Program-made: the position numbers and the translations under genes
The notes under the pieces: model-generated
Told to the model about the DNA's origin: nothing
Databases searched by the model: none
Seen by the model: only the letters and a program-made list of their open reading frames with translations
Source: Streptomyces olivochromogenes
GTDB taxonomy: Bacteria > Actinomycetota > Actinomycetes > Streptomycetales > Streptomycetaceae
Direction: 5' to 3'
DNA: 64,000 bases
NCBI RefSeq assembly: GCF_021538895.1
Contig: NZ_JADDRL010000025.1
Location: 1 to 64,000 of the forward strand
Shown: positions 61,813 to 64,000 of the stretch, in pieces
Numbering within the stretch: position 1 is the first letter of the stretch
Layout: every line of letters starts with the position of its first letter

Positions 61813-62640
61813 TTGACGGCAACGACACGAACGTACGAACGGATGCGCGACATACAGCAGGCCCTCCTCCCAACAGCCGCACCCACGCACAGAGGCAGAC
61901 AACACGCAGACCAGGTACTCCGGTTGCTGCGCGAGTCGGGGCCCATGACGCGAGGTGAGCTCGGCGCACGGTGCGGGCTGTCGCGTACGACGCTGTACAA
62001 GGTCGCCGGCAGGCTCGTGGACAGTGGGCTGGTGATCGCCACGGTCCCGGACACCGAACCACGGCGGCCGGGGCGCCCTGCAGCCCTGCGGAGAAGCTCG
62101 CTCTCCATCCGGCGGCCGGCCGCCTGCTGGGCATCGACTTCGGCTGACACCACGTCCGGCTGGCCGCGATCACTGTGGCAGGCAACGAGATCAGGACGGA
62201 GCGGCGGGACACACTCCCCCGCCGCTCCGTGGTCCGAGCGCATCGCCATCGCACGACAGCTGGCCGCAGGACTGACCGGTGCCGTCCCTCGCCTCGGCCC
62301 CCTCGGCGATGTGGGAGTCTCGGTGGCAGACCCTGCCACCGCCTCCTTCGCCTCCGACGACGAGCGGGCGTTGGCCGACACGCTCGGCCGTGGCCTCGGC
62401 GCCCGGGTGCGGCTCGGCAACGGTCTGCCGCTGGCGGCGCTGGCCGAGACCGTGTGGGGCGCGGCCAAGGGCCTGACGGACGTCCTGTACCTGGAGTTGT
62501 CGGACCGTGTCGGCGGCGGCCTGGTGACCGGCGGTGTGCTGCACCGCGGCACTCACGGCCGGTCGGGCGGGTTCGGGCACATCCTCGCCGAGCCCGAGCG
62601 TGTGTGGAGCGAGCCGAGGTGTGCGCGATTTCGATTGCCG
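61813..62640 (+). pseudogene. ROK-family regulator, frameshifted
   Basis: The N-terminal winged helix-turn-helix is intact (GPMTRGELGARCGLSRTTLY). The frame then leaves: the ROK nucleotide-binding part LHPAAGRLLGIDFG lies in another frame and hits TGA at 62145-62147, continuing HHVRLAAITVAGNEIRTE. The first frame resumes with ARQLAAGLTGAVP and GGGLVTGGVLHRGTHG. The zinc-binding CxCGxxGCxE segment expected after GFGH is missing. At least two frameshifts, a stop and a truncation. Confidence 0.75.
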
Positions 62641-62794
62641 GAGGTGAGGGAGTCGCCGGGAGAGGCCGCCGGCGCAGGCGATCCCCCCGCCGGGGCAGAG
62701 ACGGCGGCACACACGGAGCGCGCGGCGTCCAGCGGCTCCTGCATGCCGGCCACCATGCAGGCGAAGTCAGTGCCCTGCGCATCGGTACACCGCG

Positions 62795-63199
62795 TCATTC
62801 CGAAGGAATGCGAAACTCGAATTCGGGACGGTCCCACGGCACCGCGGGCGGGTTCGCGAACGCGGTCCCGATCCGCACCGCACCAACGCGGTAGTAGAAG
62901 TCCTCGGCGGGAACATGCGACACGACCATGACACGGTCGAGCCCGGCGGCACGGGCCTCCGACTGCATGTGCGCGACGAGCAGTCGACCAATACCCCGTC
63001 CTTGAGCTTCGTCGGCGACGAACAGCAGGTCGAGCTCCGGTGGAGCGAGGACGAGCGAGTAGAACCCGAGAACCCGGCCTCCATGCTCGTCGGCGCCGAC
63101 GGCTACGAATCACGGCACGCCTTCGACGATCGATTCGCGGGGCTCCGCGCCGAGGTAAAGCAACACGTGCTCACGGCTGACGCAACGGACTGACGTCAC
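62795..63199 (-). pseudogene. GNAT acetyltransferase interrupted by one TGA
   Basis: A single minus-strand frame runs from GTG 63199 (SVRCVSREHVLLYLGAEP, ESIVEGVP) through an in-frame TGA at 63110-63112 into FVAVGADEHGG, VLGFYSLVLAPPELDLLFVA, the acetyl-CoA loop QGRGIGRLLVAHM, VVSHVPAEDFYYRVGAV and a natural stop at 62795. Everything except the TGA looks like a normal N-acetyltransferase of about 134 residues. The TGA is probably a mutated TGG or CGA. Confidence 0.72.
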
Positions 63200-63233
63200 C
63201 TGAAGGCCCCAACTCAATGCCTCCGGCCGCCAC

Positions 63234-63425
63234 TCAGTCCATCTTGGATGGTTCCGGTCCTGCGAAGACAGCCAGCTCGAGCTGCCGACGCTGCGCGGCA
63301 CGCGCCATCCAGCCGTCGTAACTAGGATTGATCCGGTCTCGTGTCCCGGGAGCCGTACCCGGGTCGCCAAGTGAGTACGCATCGGAGAGCTGCTGAGTGA
63401 CGCCGCGCCCGGCCTTGACGACCAT
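63234..63425 (-). CDS. Short hypothetical frame
   Basis: This is a 63-residue frame (VVKAGRGVTQQLSDAYSLGD to EPSKMD) with protein-like composition and no family I can name. It may be the tail of a decayed gene. The interval 63426-63547 holds nothing else. Confidence 0.28.
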   Translation of the reverse strand: MVVKAGRGVTQQLSDAYSLGDPGTAPGTRDRINPSYDGWMARAAQRRQLELAVFAGPEPSKMD

Positions 63426-63547
63426 CGCCAGCAACCGGGCCGTCGGACGCCGCCCCGAGGCCCTCGCGGAACGCACGTGACCGCGGCCCCGCCCCGGCGC
63501 GCACCCGGCTGGCCTGGCTGCGTGCCGGGGCGGGCCCCTGGCGTCGG

Positions 63548-64000
63548 TCAGCCCCCCGGCACAGGCGGCAGCGCGAAGTTCTTGGACGTCACCTTTCCCG
63601 GGGCGTACTGGTTCTTCACCCGCCCGGCGTGCAGCGCCGCGAAGGTCTCGTCGTTCGCCTTTCCGGTGACCGTGAGGCCCACGTCCCGCTGGTAGTGGCC
63701 GATCAGGTCCGACAGTTGCTGATTGGCCTCGAAGTCCGTGTGCGGCTGCGTGTTGAGCAGGTAGATGTTGTCGGCGCGGTTGTAGAGGCCGTTCCCGTAG
63801 GAGGCGCCGTCGTCGAACACCTCCGTGTCGGCCCACAGGACGGCGCTTGTCATCCAGAGCACGTCGGGGTTCTTCTGCCCCGGCTGGACGACCGAGGTGT
63901 CCGAGCCGAAGTGGGCGAACTTCAGTGCCGTCATCGTCGACCGGCCGAGGTTGCCCAGCCCGTCGGTGTCCACGGTCAAGCCGTCGTACCGCTTGTCGTT
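63548..64000 (-). CDS. Unidentified protein with a C-terminal peptidoglycan-binding-like repeat (partial)
   Basis: The frame is open to the right edge (no start inside the window) and stops at 63548, giving about 150 C-terminal residues. They include VLWMTSAVLWADTEVF, YGNGLYNRADNIYLL, and near the end LIGHYQRDVGLTVTGKANDE and TFAALHAGR, which resembles a peptidoglycan-binding (PG_binding_1) helix motif. A cell-wall or secreted role is possible. The N-terminus is missing. Confidence 0.6.
   Translation of the reverse strand, partial: NDKRYDGLTVDTDGLGNLGRSTMTALKFAHFGSDTSVVQPGQKNPDVLWMTSAVLWADTEVFDDGASYGNGLYNRADNIYLLNTQPHTDFEANQQLSDLIGHYQRDVGLTVTGKANDETFAALHAGRVKNQYAPGKVTSKNFALPPVPGG

Overview
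The window is chromosomal DNA of a high-GC actinomycete, almost certainly a Streptomyces or close relative. The reasons are the very GC-rich third codon positions, frequent GTG starts, an ECF41 sigma factor, a WhiB-like remnant, MmyB-type and helix-turn-helix regulators, and an InhA-type enoyl reductase. One regulator start also carries a rare TTA (bldA) codon.

The centre, about 15.2-48.3 kb, is an apparently intact biosynthetic gene cluster for a pyrrole-polyketide that is probably chlorinated. A proline-to-pyrrole cassette consists of a prolyl-AMP ligase (21.5-22.9 kb), a prolyl-S-carrier flavoprotein dehydrogenase (20.3-21.5 kb) and a stand-alone carrier protein (17.4-17.7 kb), with a Sfp-type phosphopantetheinyl transferase and a type II thioesterase. 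A leftward operon of about 21 kb (47.7 down to 26.3 kb, several genes overlapping by 4 bases) encodes, in order: an InhA/FabI-like enoyl reductase, an MDR reductase resembling crotonyl-CoA carboxylase/reductases, a flavin-dependent halogenase, a 2906-residue two-module PKS, a 1470-residue one-module PKS ending in a thioester reductase, a divergent halogenase-like flavoprotein, a berberine-bridge-type FAD oxidase, an acyl carrier protein and a FabF-like ketosynthase. An ABC exporter, a Kef/CPA2-type cation/proton antiporter, three TetR regulators and one atypical NarL-type regulator complete the cluster. My reading (inference) is that proline becomes a chlorinated pyrrolyl thioester. A dedicated FAS-like set (KAS, ACP, enoyl reductase, CCR-like MDR) may build a pyrrolyl extender unit. 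The PKS uses it, probably through an acyltransferase with an unusual GAGH motif, and releases the chain reductively; the BBE-like oxidase then closes a ring. As I remember it, this gene content recalls the chlorizidine A pathway and, more loosely, marinopyrrole and pyrrolomycin pathways. I could not compare sequences.

Left flank (0-15 kb): an ECF41 sigma factor coupled to an NDH-2-like oxidoreductase, a helix-turn-helix regulator with a small membrane protein, a lipoprotein, an EamA-type transporter and a CPCC protein. These sit among decayed genes: a phosphotransferase in two damaged copies (6.5-7.5 and 14.4-14.7 kb), a GNAT gene, an IS21-type element and a frameshifted IS110 transposase. 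Right flank (48.3-64 kb): a scrap heap of broken genes (P450, WhiB-like, secreted nuclease, MmyB-type regulator, ROK regulator, GNAT) and remnants of IS3, IS5 and IS6 families. A few intact units lie among them: an aminoglycoside-type phosphotransferase, a Zn-alcohol dehydrogenase with a divergent TetR, a six-repeat lectin-like protein, a DinB protein, and a TetR/hemerythrin/SDR unit with a clear palindromic operator. An intact cluster between decayed, IS-rich flanks suggests a chromosome-arm or island location under selection for the cluster only.
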